Assembly: GCA_014773175.1 (NCBI GenBank)
Contig: VXCM01003493.1
Coordinates: 46,407 to 110,406 of the forward strand
DNA length: 64,000 nt
From: Lucifuga dentata
Taxonomy: Eukaryota > Chordata > Actinopteri > Ophidiiformes > Bythitidae
Direction of reading: 5' to 3'
In this document: piece after piece, positions 50,901-62,900 of the stretch
How the letters are laid out: every line of letters starts with the position of its first letter
How positions within the stretch are numbered: position 1 is the first letter of the stretch
Made by a program: the position numbers and the translations under genes
Notes under the pieces: generated by a model
Told to the model about the DNA's origin: nothing
Database searches by the model: none
The model's input: only the letters and a program-made list of their open reading frames with translations

Positions 50901-53900
50901 ATTTAAATGACTTCTCAGCTCATATTGTAGGCCTGAGTGTACAGTACACCCTGAAGCCGACATGTTCATAGTTAGGTTAATAACAGAACAAACTTTCAGA
51001 ACCTGTTTTTGCTGAGGATCCTCTCACAAGTTGCATTTACACACCTGAATTCCACTTCATAACACGCCTTGGCAATCACAATCCAGCATTTGTAACCCAG
51101 GCTAATTCTCAATTCGTTACCCTTTCTCTGCACAATCTCATGGACTTTGACTTGCTGAGAGCAACACTGTTTTGTTGCTCTCAGCAAGAGATACCAGCCA
51201 TGTTGAATCAATGATTGTTTTATAGTTTGCTAAACAGTTTCCACTCAAGTGTGAACATTGTCAGCTTCTTAAAACATTAATAAGAGTTTGTGTTGCTGCA
51301 CATGCAAACTGCAGTTTGTCTTCTGGGGTGCTTTTGTGTGTAGTTGTCAGCGTGTCATGTGATTGGTATGGGTCATACACACAGCTCGATCAGAGAACTG
51401 CAGCATGCTGCAGTAGTGCCGGTAGTTCCTCCAGCTTTCATGTTTTACTTTGAATGATTGAACATTTGCACCAGCACACTTTGTTAGGCTGATATTTTGT
51501 TGAAACAAGCTGTCCTGCTTAGACTCCTGTACAGTGTGCATTGGTGTTAAGGCTGAAAATTGAACCAGTCATTTTTTTAAAGTTTTTACCAAATTATGTG
51601 TATAAATTACAGAATAATGTCATTAAAGCTTAAGTATATTTATTATGTCAGGTAAACGCTGTCTTTGCACGCGTGCATCAACAGGATTAGCTATCAAAAG
51701 TCGATACCAGTATTTCTATATGATGGATCTTGAAATGAGATGTTCTGAAGCTTTAGGATACTTTTTTTTGTGGGGGGGGAATGTCGTCCTCAGGAGATGG
51801 ATTATGCAGCAGGTTTTGCAAGTGAAAAATCTATGTTTAATCTCTGGAGAGTAGGAAGTGCGAGTCAGAGTCTTAGGATATAATTCCAGTCAGATATTAA
51901 GACAGAAGTTGGCATAGTACAACCACCTAATCCTTTCAGTCTTTTGCACTTTGTGATGCTAAACCTGGTTTAATAAATGTCACATCTGGTGGGATTTTAT
52001 GGGTGGTAGAGTATCTGTTGTTTTGTTTGATAGGTTTGTCTCTCTTCTGTCAGGGATTGTTTAGCAGAAATGAGGTGATCATAGTGCTCGCTGAAAGAGA
52101 AACCATGAGTCTCATCTTTTTACCTCCTCTTGCTCCTGTTGCCATGTCTTGCATCATAAATCTGTTTTGCCTCCACTGTTCGTTTTGGTTGTCCCCATTC
52201 TTTTATGTAATAAACTATATAACTGTTAAACCTGATCACGCTTTCTTGTCTCCCTGTGATCAAGTTTATGGACCAGCAGTGTAATCAGATGTTAAACATC
52301 GATGCGTTGCAGGTCACACTTGCTATACTCAGACACTAAAAGCAGATTGCCCCACATGACAGTTGCTGCTACATCCATGTACTGATGATGACTTTTTCAA
52401 GGTCAAGAGGGCTAAATGTGTTTTCAGTGTATCCAAATGTATCACGGAGAACAAAACAAAAGTTCTGGCTTGCATGTGAAATTAAACACCAATGTAGCAC
52501 AATCTATCACACAAACTTCACTATTTTGTTTCTGTGCTATTCTGGGCTCTCATATACCATGACAGGACAGGATGATGAGTCCTCCTCAGCCTTGATATCC
52601 TTTGTGAGTCGTACTTGCTCTCCACCTTTTGTTTCATCATAGCTACAGCGCTGGCCAACAGTATTGCACCTCCCTGTATTTTTGTGCAGACTTTACCAAA
52701 GTACCACTCCAAACACAAGATTCATTTATTGGTGTTTTACAAGTAGTTGAGTATTCGTTCAGAATATTCAANCACTCCAAACACAAGATTCATTTATTGG
52801 TGTTTTACAAGTAGTTGAGTATTCGTTCAGAATATTCAACTGTTCTTTAGACTTAGATTTGGATTTCAGAGTAGGTAATATGACAACAATATTTCTACAA
52901 GTCAGTGAAAACAGGTGAAAACCATTTGCTCTGACCCTACCTCAAAGAAGATNTATTTCTACAAGTCAGTGAAAACAGGTGAAAACCATTTGCTCTGACC
53001 CTACCTCAAAGAAGATGTTGTAACTTCCTGTTTGATCTCTGCTAATAATATTGGTATTTTTCTTCAAATCTTAACAGTATGTCAAAAGTTTCTTTCTACT
53101 TAACACTATTAAAAACTATTGGCTTTTTTTCAGTTGTACTTTAACACACTAAAAAAAAAAAATTGTTGTGTTTGGAGTGGTATTTTAACTCCGAAAGAAA
53201 TATTTGCACAAAAATACAGGGGGGGGGNGTGCAATACTTTTGGCCAGCGCTGTACAGTGGATGGTCAGAATAACCTTTAACAGTCATTGATCAATCAGAT
53301 CACCAAATCAATCTTATGGACACCCAATGTTTGTCTGCACCTAAAGTTTGGAACCAAATTAGAAACTACTTTACCCAGAACTACCTGGAGTGTGAGTTAC
53401 ATGGATCCTACATGTAAGAACGCTCACATTCGCACCACATTTCAAATACCATGAAAACTTTGGGAATTAGAGCAGCTTACCTTCAGGAGACAATTGCTTC
53501 TCCTGAGAGACCACCTATTGTCTGTTCTCCCCTACAAAAAAGAAGCTGCTGAGTCTCTCATACCAACAGGACTTGAATATGCTGGTCGATGTCCTAGAAT
53601 AGAATCCATTGTGTTGTGCTGCTTTGTCTTCTGGAGCTGCTTTGATTATTGTCATCATGTTGTAACTCTTGTTTGATTGATTTTTTTTTTTCCCCTTGAC
53701 ACTGCCTTGTGTAATGAGTAATTCACAGTTCCGGTTAACATGGCAAGATCGTCTTGTTTGGTGTTACACAAAAACAAGCTAAACACAAGTATTTTAAAAT
53801 GGTGATTGTCCACTTGGGGAAGCTTGAATCTGACCAATCAGCGAGGTTTTGTCTGTCAAGCTCCATGATCATTGGACAGTACCAGCCCTGGAGCAGAAGC

Positions 53901-56900
53901 GACAAAGGTCCAGGAACTACACATCCTGAACTACAACTCCTGGGTTCCTGCAGTGCAAAAGGGCCCAATTCTTATGTTCCTGATAATGTTCCTTTTTCCT
54001 GAAAGACTTCTTGCAGTGCAAAAGTGAACATTCATTACCTCTGTAACTTTCTTAAACTGAGGGTTTTTTAAAATCTTCTCATACTGATATATCTCAACTC
54101 AAACACTTTGTTCCAGTGTTTTTCTGAAAAGGTTACTGTTACACTGACTTTACATATGCACATTATTCACTATATTAACGTCAATGGTTTAAGAAATGCA
54201 AACACCCCAGAGTGTTTTTCCCCTCTTTATCTCATAGTGATGTTGATATTCAGCTAGTCTTTCCTCCTGTTCCAGCATGGTACTGTGAAGAGACTCTGGC
54301 CAAGCAAAACTGTCAAAATCCAAAATATCCAGACAATACATCCAAGTAAAACTTTGCCAGATCCAAATACAAATGGCTGAATGAGCTGAACATCTATTCA
54401 GATGACTACAATAGCAGTTTGAGGCACTATGAGTTAAGAGTAGTATTGTTCAACTAAAAACACAAGGATTTCTTGAATATCTGTTGTTTGATGCTCCCTA
54501 AAGCCAAATGTAAATATATTCATGAGATATTATCCATAGTGGGTGTATTTATGTGTGTAGTTATGGTAAATGGGAATGTTGGCTAGAACATCCGTTACCT
54601 GGTATCGTACCCATCCAAGGATGAGATGTTGTAAGTCAGGTTCACGAGTCATCATTTATGAAACTTCCAGTAGTCGCATGTGAACACTTATGAAGTACAC
54701 CTTAAAGGACAATACCATCAATTTTACATCTTTGAGCCCAGTATATACAATCTGCATACATGTTACGGTACTGACAACCATTTCCTAGAATATAGAAGCA
54801 GTAAATTTTTTTTCCTACCTTTGAAACTTTGATTTTCTCCATTCCAGTACGCTATTAAAATCAACTTCAGGAGACTTGAAACGTCCTTGAGATAAGTAAT
54901 TCAAAATAAGTAATTCATTACATCAAACTCAACTTCTATTAAGTTTTTTGTTGAAGTAACTTTATTAAACTGGTCCAGCACAGAGCTGCATGGAAGACAA
55001 TGTCTCCGCCAGGGAATATAGTCCCAGGTTAAGACAGCTTTTACAGAGAAATTAAAAACATCCTTCCCTTCAACATTCAGACACATGAGTTAGCAAGTAA
55101 AACCTTGACTTTTAAGTTGGGCGTGTCACCTGAAGATTTGATTTTGGTGTATCTGCAAACTGAACCACAAGGACACTGTTTACTTTATTTCTTTATACTT
55201 GAAGCTTGTGTTAATGCCAGGAGAGACTTCTGGCCAATTGGTGCATATCTCAATCTGTTTTTTTCTCTTTATTTCCTGAACGTAAACCGCAGACATTCTG
55301 TTTGGCTCTGTGTCTGCTGCCATGAAGCACGCTATTGTGTAATCGCTGCTGTGCGACTCATCATCGAAGAATTATAATAGGAGTTTCACGCCCATTTGAC
55401 ACATATCTTTGGACTTCAAACTGAGTAATCCCAAATTGGGTTTTGTGAGTCATGGTATCTGTCAGAGTTGAGTACGCCTGTTGATGTTTTAGTGTTTCTT
55501 TTGCCTGTTTTCTCTATTTCAATTTCTTGCTCTGTGTGGTTACAGCAACATTGTTTTCGTAATATTGATGATGAATCTGACAAACACAGAGCTGAGCTCA
55601 GCCAAGCAAAACGTGTTACATGCTCCTGCGCCTAACACCATTGTGGGAAAAATCACATTAATTTGCACGCAATAGTGAATGGTGCCAGATGAAGCTTCAC
55701 CCATATTTCACCGGTTGACTCAGATGTGACAGCTGGGACATTTGGGCAGGTAGCAAGTCTGGAATTTGGTTTGGAGGCTTGGCCCTTAGTTATGACAAGA
55801 GAGTTGAAAAAGTAGCACGGAGTTCAGGCCCGGCCCGACACACGGACTTCAAACCCTATCAGGAGTCCATCACAGAATTCAAAGAGGCCTCCAAACCAGA
55901 AAGATGGAGAATTTTAATTTTATCTTTAGTTATAGCCAGTATATTGCTAATTGGGGATAAACCTATATTGTGATTATGTTGGCCTCTTTATAGAAAAGCT
56001 GTATATACAGTCTGTCATGAAGTGAGTTAATGCTATTTTGATGATTTATTGAAGTATAATTGAAATTGCTAAATCGCTAAAGGATTGCTAATGCACCAAA
56101 TCAATCGTATGGACACCCAATGTTTGTCTGCACCTAAAGTTTGGAACCACATTAGAAACTAAAATGCTAATGCCTTTAAATGATTATTTGATCATTTTTT
56201 AACTTGGGGCTTATTTAGCCAGTTTTTGTCGTTGTGATAGTTATTGCTCCAATATATGTTGTGAACTGTACACTGAGTGAAAAGATTCCTGGCTGCTTGT
56301 TGCAGGGACGTGGGGCATTTATTATCACTGCAGATCAATTTCTGTGTGCCAAGTTTGTAGTTGAGGTATTTACCAGGCTGTCTCTGAACTATGGTGAGCC
56401 TGGGAGCCTGGTCAAAGAATAACTAATTTCCCATGTGTATTGTTTAGTAAGCATAATGTATATGTTGGAATTCAATTTACTGATATGAATGAGTCATTAA
56501 AAGTTGCATCTTTTGCCAGCAAATTATTAAAATCAGATTGTAAATTTGGTGCTACAAATAAAAAATTGGCACTTGTTTTCTCAGCTAAGATTTTTTTTTT
56601 TTTCAGAACTAATTAATTTAAAAAAGAGGTTTATCTTGTAGGTTTTGTTTTAGTTAGTATGAGTTTGTGGAAGTAGTCTTGTCTCTTATCTTTTATATCT
56701 TAGACATGCTATCTACTCTTTAATGCTTTTGAATTTGTGACGTGTCTTATTGTCCAACTGATATTTCCGAGTCTTTTTCACTCTGCCAAGGATAGAATTT
56801 TGAGAATAGCAAATCCAGGCTGAATTTTGCAATTGTTTGTCACTGACACGGTCCCATAAAAGATATTGACTATGTGCAAAAAAATACTGCCTTCACAAAA

Positions 56901-59900
56901 TTTATCCCAGAAGTCTGATTTGCATTGTTCTCTGCATCTGTGCATTGCAGACGATGAGGTTGACCTGAAACACAGCACAACAGGAGGAGAGGAGGGAAAC
57001 TCTGGAGACCAAACACCTCCAGCCAAGCGCAAAGGCAAGTTCTCCAAAATGGGTAGGATCTTCAAGCCTTGGAAATGGAGAAAGAAGAAGCCAAGTGAGA
57101 AGTTCACTCAAACATCAAAAGGTATGCTGGATGCAATTAGTTGGATTATGATTTATACCCGTAGTGCAGTCTGTGTATGCTTTATCTTTGGTATTTATTA
57201 ATCTTTTTCAGATTTGGAAAGGAGGATTTCTGTGAGGAAAACTCGTCAAGAGCTGATTGATAGAGGAGTTCTAAAGGAAATCCCAGAGAACGGTGGGTAG
57301 ATTTTATTAATTTCTAATGAGTGTGATATGCAGTAATTAAAACATATGACATGCTTTATTTGTTTTTAATAAAGAATTTTCTGTAATTAGTGTTTTATAA
57401 CATTTGTTTTACTGTTTGTGTGACAGAAAGCAATGATGTGAACCACTCCAAAGCTCTGCCAGTGAAGAATGGGCACCCCCTGCCAATGGACGTGGACAGG
57501 GTATCAGAATCAGGGGTGCGGGTGTCACGGGGAGAGTCTGACATCAAGATGAATCCCAGACTGCCTCAGATAGATGAACGCCGAGGCAGAGCACCGTCCG
57601 ATGCCTCCCGAAGCAACCGGGCACCGCTGGATGTTGACACTCATGCACGACTTTCTGTAAATGTCGACAGGCGAAACCGTCTTCCATCAGATATCGACAG
57701 GAAAGGAGGTTCTTTACCCCGAGGACCTTCCCATGATAATAGATACCGAAGAGATGAGAGGAGAGACGGAAAAGATGACAGGGAGGACAGAGGAAAGAAG
57801 GACGACAGGGAAGACACGGAAAGAAGGGACTGGCGAGAAGACAGGGAGAGGGATGGAACAGTTGACCGGAGAGAAGACCATGACTTCAGGGAAAGGCAAG
57901 AGAGGAGAGATGAAAGGCCAGAGAGAGACAATAGACAAAGGAGAGATCGTGATGAGAGGGAACTGAGGGATCGCGATGGCAGAGATTGGAGGGATCGTGA
58001 CGAGAGGGAAAGGAAGGATCGGAACGAGAGGGAAAGGAGGGATTGGGACGAGAGGGAAAGGAAGGACCGAGACGAGAGGGAAAGGAGGGATCGCGAAGAG
58101 AGGACAAGGAGGGATCGTGACAACAGGGAAAGGAGAGATCATGATGAGAGGGAAAGGAGGGATGAAAGAGAGAGGAGAGACTGTCGAGGAGAAAAAGAAG
58201 AAAGGGACAGAGACAAGGAGGACAGGGAGAGGAGAGAAGAAAAGGATTGGCGGCTTGAGCAGGAAAGGAGAGAGAATAGAGCTGAGAGAGATGACCGGAA
58301 AGATGACCGAGAACGAGAGGACAAGGAGAGGAAAGATGATAGAGATAGAAGAGATGACAGGTGGGAAGACAGAGAGAGAAAAGAGGACAGGGACAAACGG
58401 GACAACTGGGCCAGGAGAAATGACAGAGAGCGACAAGAAGACCACGAAAGGAGAGAAAAGCCAGACTTCCCATGGCCTGTGGATGATTCAAGGCCTATAG
58501 GTAGGCCCGTCTCTGAGATGGACTTAAGGCCTGTTCTACAAAAAACAGCCTCAGAGGAAAACAGGAAGGTTTGCCCCGCCTCAGAGGCTGACCGGAGAAC
58601 TACCCTGCCCAGGTACACGCCATCTCCGGAGTTCAGAAGACGAGCAGGTACAATGTCTACCTTGGATCTAATTACACTAACATAGCCTGTGTTCACCATG
58701 ATGAAAATGACACATTGCTCGTGGGAAAGGGAGAGTCTGGTTTTTACGTGACATTTATATATCAATAAATTGATGGTCAATTTATTGCCTTAATAGGAGT
58801 GTAACTGAAGTTTTAACATGCATGTTACTATGATTTGATGTTATTTATTGTATATTATATTATTCAAGTGACAGGAAATTAACCCTTTAGGAGTTTGATG
58901 CAGTTTTGCACGTTATGTAACATTTGAGTGTCCCTCACATGAAATGTCCTTTTGTTTATGAGCTGTACAAGGTTTTAGTCATTATTTGAAAGGGATTGTT
59001 CACCTCACGGATTTTCATTATGTAAAATCCATCTCAGGTTGTACTTCAGGTCACCTTACAAAATAGTTAGAAAAGCTTCAAATTTACATTTGCTGAACCT
59101 GCAGAATCCCTGAATGTTATTTACAAGAGGTCTCATACAGTCTGATGCGTTGTCCGCCATGCCATTCTGCATTCACTGCTGCAGAATAATCTACATTCCA
59201 GCACATATATTATGCTGGAAGTTATTAGCTGAACCTAATGAAATGAGACTGCCCCAGCCCCTGTTAATTATCATAATGGGAATTCAGCCAAGGCTTTAAA
59301 ATATCAAATAAAAACATTGGGGAAAAAAATGCAGATGTCTCATCTCTCAGGCACTGCAAATCACATCTTTTGTATTTTGCTATGATGAAATACTTCAAGT
59401 AACCAAAGTGGAACCGAGAGGTCATGGGTGCATTTTGGATTAATGATTAAACTGAAATACTGTACAATCAACAGGGTTTTTGAAGTTAGCAAGTATTAAA
59501 GCATTAACAAATCAACTCTAAGACTGAATAATTAGGCTTTGTTCACATGTATCCAGACTATGAAAAGAAAGGAAACAAAAATGAGATCATAAGATGTTTG
59601 CTTCTTTATTCTTTCTGGCTTTAACTTGTCTGCTTCACATTCTTTAATAACTGTAGAACTTTGATCATTGTTGAATGTTTTATGTTTTATTGAACACTGG
59701 TCGGGTTTAAGCAAAAACAGAACCTGATTGTAATCTCTCCTTACGTATTGTTATTGTTGGTGTTCCCTCCTCAGGGTCTGCTGGTGTTCGCTTCTCCCCT
59801 GACCCTGATCCAGGACAAGACTCTGTGCAGGAGCCCCCCCCAGCCAGACAGGCTCTGATCCCCCCTAAATCTCTTCTAGCTCCATCCATCGAGTCAGGCC

Positions 59901-62900
59901 CTCCCTCCTCTTCATCTTCCTCTTCTTCCTCTTCGTCATCCTCATCGTCTCCTGCCATTGCAGTGGCCAAGCCGCCGAGGACGGTCTCCCTAATAGCTGA
60001 TGACCCTCGCGCCTCCCTTACTGCGTCTTCCTCAACTGACTCTGACACGCCGCCCCCTGTCCCTCCCCATGCCAAACAGCCTCCCGTTCCTCCACCCAAA
60101 CCCAGCAACCGCAACAGTAACCCCGCACTGCTTGGTGAGTTTATATATTATTATTTACTACATGTTATACAAAACTTAGATTGTTCTCGCTCTATATACC
60201 GTAAAATTTGTTTTGCCGTAGTATTTCCTTATTTCTACAATTTGTAAACTGAGCCTGGATGAAATAGAATCTATAAATAAGGCTCAAATTTGCTAAAAAA
60301 AAAAAAAAAANAAAAAAAAAAAAAAAGACTGCACAGGAGTTTAGTAGTTGTATCACTGTACCACTTGTATAGTTTTTGTCATAACAATCTAATCAGCAAA
60401 AAAGTTGAGCTAAAGCTAAATGATTTTGAGGTGTCAATTACACATGTAATCAATTCTTTTTTTTCCATTGAACTCCAAATTAGACTTCTTTGTGTAATCT
60501 AAGAGACTTTTAGAGTAGAATCCATAGGAAATGCAGCTTGTAGCTTCTTTTTATCTAATTGTTGTGGTTTTAACAGCAAATACCCTGTACAGTATTCCCT
60601 GAACAGTTCACACAAACCAAAGTATAAAATTATGCTCACCAAACAAACTCCAGTAACGCCAATGTTTTCCATGTGATCTCGTACCTACCAGCTAATAACC
60701 CAGATGTTTTTCTCAGGAGTTGGTGGAGAGCTAGAGAGCTAAAGGGAGAAAAGTTAGACTTGGATTTGTTATCTGTTTATTTTCTTCCCCTGGCAAGCAA
60801 GTGGCTGCTTGCAGAAGTTTTCTTACTGCAGAAATCATTGTACTTTCTGCAGTGATCTAGTTGTTTTTTAAAGATGTGATGCATAATTCCTATATCATAC
60901 AGATTTCTAAACTTTTATGCACAGACAAAGAAAACACGTTGCTAATATTGAGGGCTCAGTGGCCAGAAAAATATAAACTCTTGTTCGTTGTAATACAGTC
61001 CAATATAACATTCCCATAATAAATGATAACTTTATGAAACTAATAACTTTTAGTTATTATTGACACTGTTTGATTCAGCTCTATGGTCACTTTGAGGCAG
61101 GAGTCTGCGTTATTGTTTTACTGGACTGCTTTATATTGTACCATATCGCTAATATTTTAGGTAATCAAAAATACTAATTTTTATGGGCCTGAATAATCCT
61201 GATTAGGGCAGGTTCGAGTATTATTGGGGTAGGAAGTTTCGCTTTCAGTAGATCAGTAATGACAGATTATGAATGTGGTGTTACTTGCAGCCATCGTCAT
61301 CGTTTTCAAATTCCTTTTCATTTCCGTACGTTTCTCATAAAGCATTTACATCGCACGTGTGACATGCTGATTTGAGCGCTGACCGTAATTCTTTTCCCAA
61401 ACTCAAGCGTTGAGCTCAGTCGCCTCTTCTTCACAGCTCACCGCTGCATCATGTGTTTTGCAGTAGTTGAGTGTTTGTTTATCTGTGAGTCTCGGGAGAG
61501 GAGACATGCCATGGCTTGTCTTTGATGTCTTTATGTAATTCCAGTCCTCTTCTGCAGACTGGATAGACTTTGATTGGCTTGTGTAGAGTTTTGTATCCTT
61601 TGTCCCAGCATGCCTCAGGTGCTCGTGTTTACAGCCAATACTGTATTTTTGATACACACATGGTTTCTATGGCAGGTGTACGTTACAGTGGTTCCAACAG
61701 AATAGCGTTGCTTTATTAGCTTGCTGAGAATGTATTGGTGTCGGGCTTTGTGAAGGCCGGGGGAGGGATGTCGCTTTTTCTTCGCTGTTTGTTGTCTATT
61801 CCCAGTGTATTGGTCTGTTGAGACCTGCTCAGATGCACACACAGACACACACTCCTAACACAAGCAGGCCCTGTAACATATAGCTTCCTCTGTTTTCTGA
61901 TTTTCTTTCTTTTCTCAGTTCATTGCATTTGGTACCCCAGTTTTTATCACATATTTTTTTTTAAATGTTATTTCAAGTGTATCACAAATATGAGCAAGCT
62001 ACATTTTACAAATGTTTTTTTGGAGCCTGGACTCAAAACTGCACCCAAAATCGTGGGCTTCCCTGTTTGTTGAATTCTGGCAAGAAGACTTTTTTTTATG
62101 GTGGATGAGCAGGAATGTTACCAAAATGCATTGAAACTCTTTGTCTAAGTTTAGTTTTGCAGTAGCTGTTATCTTTTGCTCAGCAACTGACTTATTATCC
62201 CTGAAAGTTGTTTTTCCTTCACACAGTTCAAACACACTCAGATTCTTGATTTGAGAAAAGTAAGACAAACACCCAAAACTGCCTCATATCCTCCTCTGTC
62301 CCTGCTTGGTCTGTGAACCCAGTGCCGCCCCTGATGTCTCCGCTCGTTTTTGCCAGCTTCCTTGTTGAACAGGAGCTCTAAGGTCAGGCAGCCTGGTTCC
62401 TGGACCAGCTGGAGACGCCAGAGCGAGCTTGGCCTCTACCTCTCCCTGCCTGTGTACCTCCGGCACAGGGCGGGCCAGACCTGCTCAGGTACCCATCAGG
62501 AGGCCATACCTCCATCCAGTCTGCCGCCAGCCGGTGGTACAGATTTACTACAATACCTCACCTCCATTTTAACCACCAGGTTTTGCATGTAAATGCAGCA
62601 GCAGAGCGGTTTTCAGCTCAGCCAACTAACTCAAAATGCTGCCAAGAAAACACCGCATGGAAATTAACGTCTCGTTTGCTGGAGTGTATCAATTATTTAT
62701 TAATCTCAGTGGATGATTAACAAAGACTGCAGAGAGCGTGTCAAAGTTAAATAATGTTTGTAAATGAGCGTAAATCCTGCTGTTGCTCATCTGAAGTGAA
62801 TTTCATACTTGCAGATGCTAGTAGATAAACCAAGATTAGCTCACTATTCACGCATGTTGGCCACAATTAACTGATTTAGCAACATTGTGACATTTGTGTT

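Noticed and set aside
50335..50901. 188-codon + strand frame over the alternative first exon
   Set aside because: It is out of frame with the ATG at 50475, has no ATG near its start and no recognisable domain.
57641..58780. Long minus-strand open frames (160, 243, 201 and 213 codons) opposite phactr4 exon 5
   Set aside because: They mirror the GA-rich charged array. Codons of that composition rarely give stops on either strand, and the Ser/Leu- or Pro/Phe-rich products match nothing.
59707..60114. Minus-strand 135-codon frame rich in Glu/Asp
   Set aside because: It is the reverse of the Ser/Pro-coding phactr4 exon 6.
62350..62592. 80-codon frame as an independent gene
   Set aside because: No ATG-led gene structure; only the 62357-62488 part is kept as a possible cassette exon.
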